Shown here piece after piece: positions 5,282 to 7,099 of a stretch of 7,099 nucleotides of DNA; position 1 is the stretch's first letter; every line of letters begins with the position of its first letter. The DNA is taken from contig DDSA01000059.1 of assembly GCA_002343715.1 (NCBI GenBank), forward strand, positions 3,100 through 10,198, in the 5' to 3' direction. This stretch comes from Phycisphaerales bacterium UBA2402 (GTDB lineage: Bacteria > Planctomycetota > Phycisphaerae > Phycisphaerales > UBA1924). The notes under the pieces were generated by a model that saw only the letters and a program-made list of their open reading frames with translations, was not told the DNA's origin and did not search any database. A program made the position numbers and the translations under genes.

Positions 5282-7099
5282 TTACCGCAGTTCCGCCCCC
5301 GCGGCGGCCCCCATGACCCGCCCCGCCCCGCCCGCGCCGTAGGGGCGGAAGATCACGCCGAAACTCGTGTCGCCGGTGATGTCGTTGTAGCCGATGGCCA
5401 CGCCCAGCATCATCGCGGCGGACTTGCGCCGCACCTCGATGTACGCGGACTGGAAGCCCCCCTCGTCGAAGTCGTACGCCGCGCCGGCGAGGGCCGCGTA
5501 CTTGCGCGTCAGTTCGTACTCCACGGTGAAGTTCAGGAAGGTGGAGTCGAGGGCCTCGACGTAGCGCACGTCGGTGGCGGTGGAGAAGTCCGGCGAGTGC
5601 CGGATGATGACCCCGCCGCTGCCGTAGGCCGTGCCGCTGAGGTCGAAATCGTGGATGATGCTCCCGGTGATGGCGGTCGCGTCGGTCAGGCGATAGACCA
5701 GATCACCGAGGAAATAGTTGCCGGGGTTGGAGTATTCCGGGCGCGGGTCGTAGTACCGGCCGATGGGCGTCACCTGCTCTGCCTGGCCGTCCGCAAAGTA
5801 GAAGTCCGTGGTCAGCGTGAGCAGGTCGGTGCTGTGCCAGCGGCCCGGCCCGCCGCGTTGTGTCTGGAAGACCTGCGTCACGCCCACCTTGGTCAGCAGC
5901 CCCGCCGCCAGCGGCTCCACCGTCTGGTCGTAGACGGGTAAATCGCCGCTGTTCACTGACGAACCCGCGTACCACGCCGCAACGTTGGGCGTCACGATGT
6001 GCCGCAGGCGGTGGACATCCAGCAGCGACGAATCGGCCTCGTCGTAGACGCGCTGCACCGTCGTCGAGGCCCGCATACCCGCGGCGCCCCAGAGACGGCC
6101 GTGGTCGAAATCTTCCCCGCTCAGCGGCTCGAAGTCGCTCGACCAGGCCGTGCCGCGGCCCACGACAAAGGGCGTGATCTTGACCGGCCCGGCGTTGGCG
6201 TTGATCGCGATCTCCTGGCGTGTGTCGGCCCGCCCGATGATGTCCTCGGTCAGACCCGCCTGCCGGAGCACCTCGCCGTAACTCTGGTCCGCGTTGAAGC
6301 CGAAGGCGCGCTGCGCCAGCGCATCGGTGTTGAAGCCGCGCCCCGCCGCCTGCTTCTCATCGAACCCCAGCTGCAGCGCCCCGGCCCGGTACTCCGACCA
6401 CCACGAGACCAGCCCGGGGTGGGAGTCCTTCAAGAGGTCATCGGCCTGCCGGGCGTAGACCGCCTCGGGCAGGCGCGTCACGCTGTATCCCTTGCTCTGG
6501 AGGAGGTACTCGTTGGAGATGAAGTCGTTGAACGACCCCGACATGTCGATCGAGAGCGCGCTGTTGCCGACGGTGCGCTCGGGCCGCAATCTGTTGGTGA
6601 ACTCCCGCCGCGTCTGCCCCAGTTCCTGGAAGAAAGCGGGCACGAAGGTCGAATCGCTGATGAGCGATCCCTCGGCGTAGATGCTCCACGATTCATCGAT
6701 CCGCCAGCGCTGCTCGGCGGTGAGGATGCCGCGGAACTCGCCCTCCCGGTCCACCTTCGTCCCCGGCTGCACGGTGTCCTCGCCGAAGTCATAGGGCAGG
6801 GTGTAGCCGAAGGCCCCGCCCTTGCCCGAGGCCGAATCCCACGACATCCGACCCCCCAGCCCCAGCCCGCGCTCGAAGTACAGGTCTCCGATCAGATCGA
6901 AGCGCGTGTCGTTGGGGCGCTCGAGGCCCAGCAGGGAATAGGCGTCCCACGTGCTGGTCAGCGTGACGCCCGAGCCGTTCTGGTCGCGGACGCCGAAGGC
7001 GCGCAGCGGCGGGGGGGGCGGGGGGGGGTGGGTGGGGGTCCCGCCCCCCCGGGGCGCCCCCCCGCGGGGGGGGGCGGGGGCGGCGGGTGGCGGGGGGGG
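5282..7099 (-). CDS. lptD: LptD/OstA-like outer-membrane LPS assembly protein, C-terminal part (5' end outside the window)
   Basis: LptD is an outer-membrane beta-barrel that, with LptE, inserts lipopolysaccharide into the outer leaflet. This fragment has the alternating polar/aromatic strands of such a barrel, for example QRWRIDESWSIYAEGSLISD, FTVEYELTRKYAALAGAAYD and MMLGVAIGYNDITGDTSFGV. A SDSTFVPAFFQELG segment resembles the SDRNF-x-EEYF region of LptD, and LRHIVTPNVAAWY resembles the conserved R-H-x-x-x-P-x-x-x-Y region near the barrel end. The ATG at 6847 is internal: the frame stays open and protein-like upstream (LRAFGVRDQNGSG, then TWDAYSLLGLERPNDTRFDL) up to about 7010. Beyond that the frame is open only because the DNA is G/C homopolymer, so treat 7011-7099 as unreliable. 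The N-terminal periplasmic jellyroll domain and signal peptide are not in the window. The protein ends in an unusual Ala/Gly-rich tail after the last strand. The TAA stop is at 5282-5284. Confidence 0.75.
   Translation of the reverse strand, partial: PPPPPAAPAPPRGGAPRGGGTPTHPPPPPPPLRAFGVRDQNGSGVTLTSTWDAYSLLGLERPNDTRFDLIGDLYFERGLGLGGRMSWDSASGKGGAFGYTLPYDFGEDTVQPGTKVDREGEFRGILTAEQRWRIDESWSIYAEGSLISDSTFVPAFFQELGQTRREFTNRLRPERTVGNSALSIDMSGSFNDFISNEYLLQSKGYSVTRLPEAVYARQADDLLKDSHPGLVSWWSEYRAGALQLGFDEKQAAGRGFNTDALAQRAFGFNADQSYGEVLRQAGLTEDIIGRADTRQEIAINANAGPVKITPFVVGRGTAWSSDFEPLSGEDFDHGRLWGAAGMRASTTVQRVYDEADSSLLDVHRLRHIVTPNVAAWYAGSSVNSGDLPVYDQTVEPLAAGLLTKVGVTQVFQTQRGGPGRWHSTDLLTLTTDFYFADGQAEQVTPIGRYYDPRPEYSNPGNYFLGDLVYRLTDATAITGSIIHDFDLSGTAYGSGGVIIRHSPDFSTATDVRYVEALDSTFLNFTVEYELTRKYAALAGAAYDFDEGGFQSAYIEVRRKSAAMMLGVAIGYNDITGDTSFGVIFRPYGAGGAGRVMGAAAGAELR
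7011..7099. other. G/C homopolymer run at the contig end, probable sequencing artefact
   Basis: The final 89 bases are almost entirely G with short C blocks and very few A or T, unlike any coding sequence in the rest of the window. The preceding LptD-like frame is well behaved until this point and then would encode only Pro-rich, low-complexity residues. This is the look of low-quality read ends, such as poly-G calls, at an assembly edge rather than biology. Confidence 0.75.

Noticed and set aside
7011..7099. G-quadruplex-forming region
   Set aside because: The G-runs could form quadruplexes on paper, but the position at the sequence end and the sudden change in composition make an assembly or base-calling artefact far more likely.

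Overview
The window looks like a chromosomal piece from a high-GC, Gram-negative-type bacterium. An outer-membrane LptD/OstA-like protein implies a lipopolysaccharide-type outer membrane, and the wording of its upstream fragment resembles planctomycete OstA proteins. Together with a class III fructose-bisphosphatase and mostly weak Shine-Dalgarno signals, this suggests Planctomycetota (Phycisphaerae-like). That assignment is inference, not proof.

Layout. At the left edge is the first 39 codons of a probable valyl-tRNA synthetase (1-117, minus). It is preceded on the same strand by a biliverdin-producing-type heme oxygenase (about 209-892). Upstream of the heme oxygenase is a good sigma70-like promoter on the minus strand (TTGACA, 16 bp, TATCAT). 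A 19-bp palindrome, GTTGAGACTGTGTCTCAAC, lies at the expected transcription start and resembles a Fur-type iron box. A second palindrome with the same half-site edges lies just before the heme oxygenase start. Diverging from this is a full-length class III fructose-1,6-bisphosphatase (1204-3135, plus).

Between the bisphosphatase and the LptD-like gene sits a lower-GC two-gene cassette on the minus strand (about 3313-5260). The first gene encodes a winged-helix-like N-terminus fused to a DUF488 domain (4145-5011). Seven bases later comes a 274-residue protein of unknown function with a possible metal-binding Cys/His cluster (3313-4137). The second gene's ribosome site overlaps the first gene's stop codon, so the pair is probably translationally coupled. 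The cassette has its own candidate promoter and a leader of about 200 nt. It is the best candidate here for an undescribed system, possibly a defence or stress module, but no function can be read from sequence alone.

The right end holds the C-terminal part of the LptD-like outer-membrane protein (5282 to the window edge, minus). Its reading frame is convincing up to about 7010. The last roughly 90 bases are almost pure G/C homopolymer runs and look like sequencing or assembly noise at a contig end.
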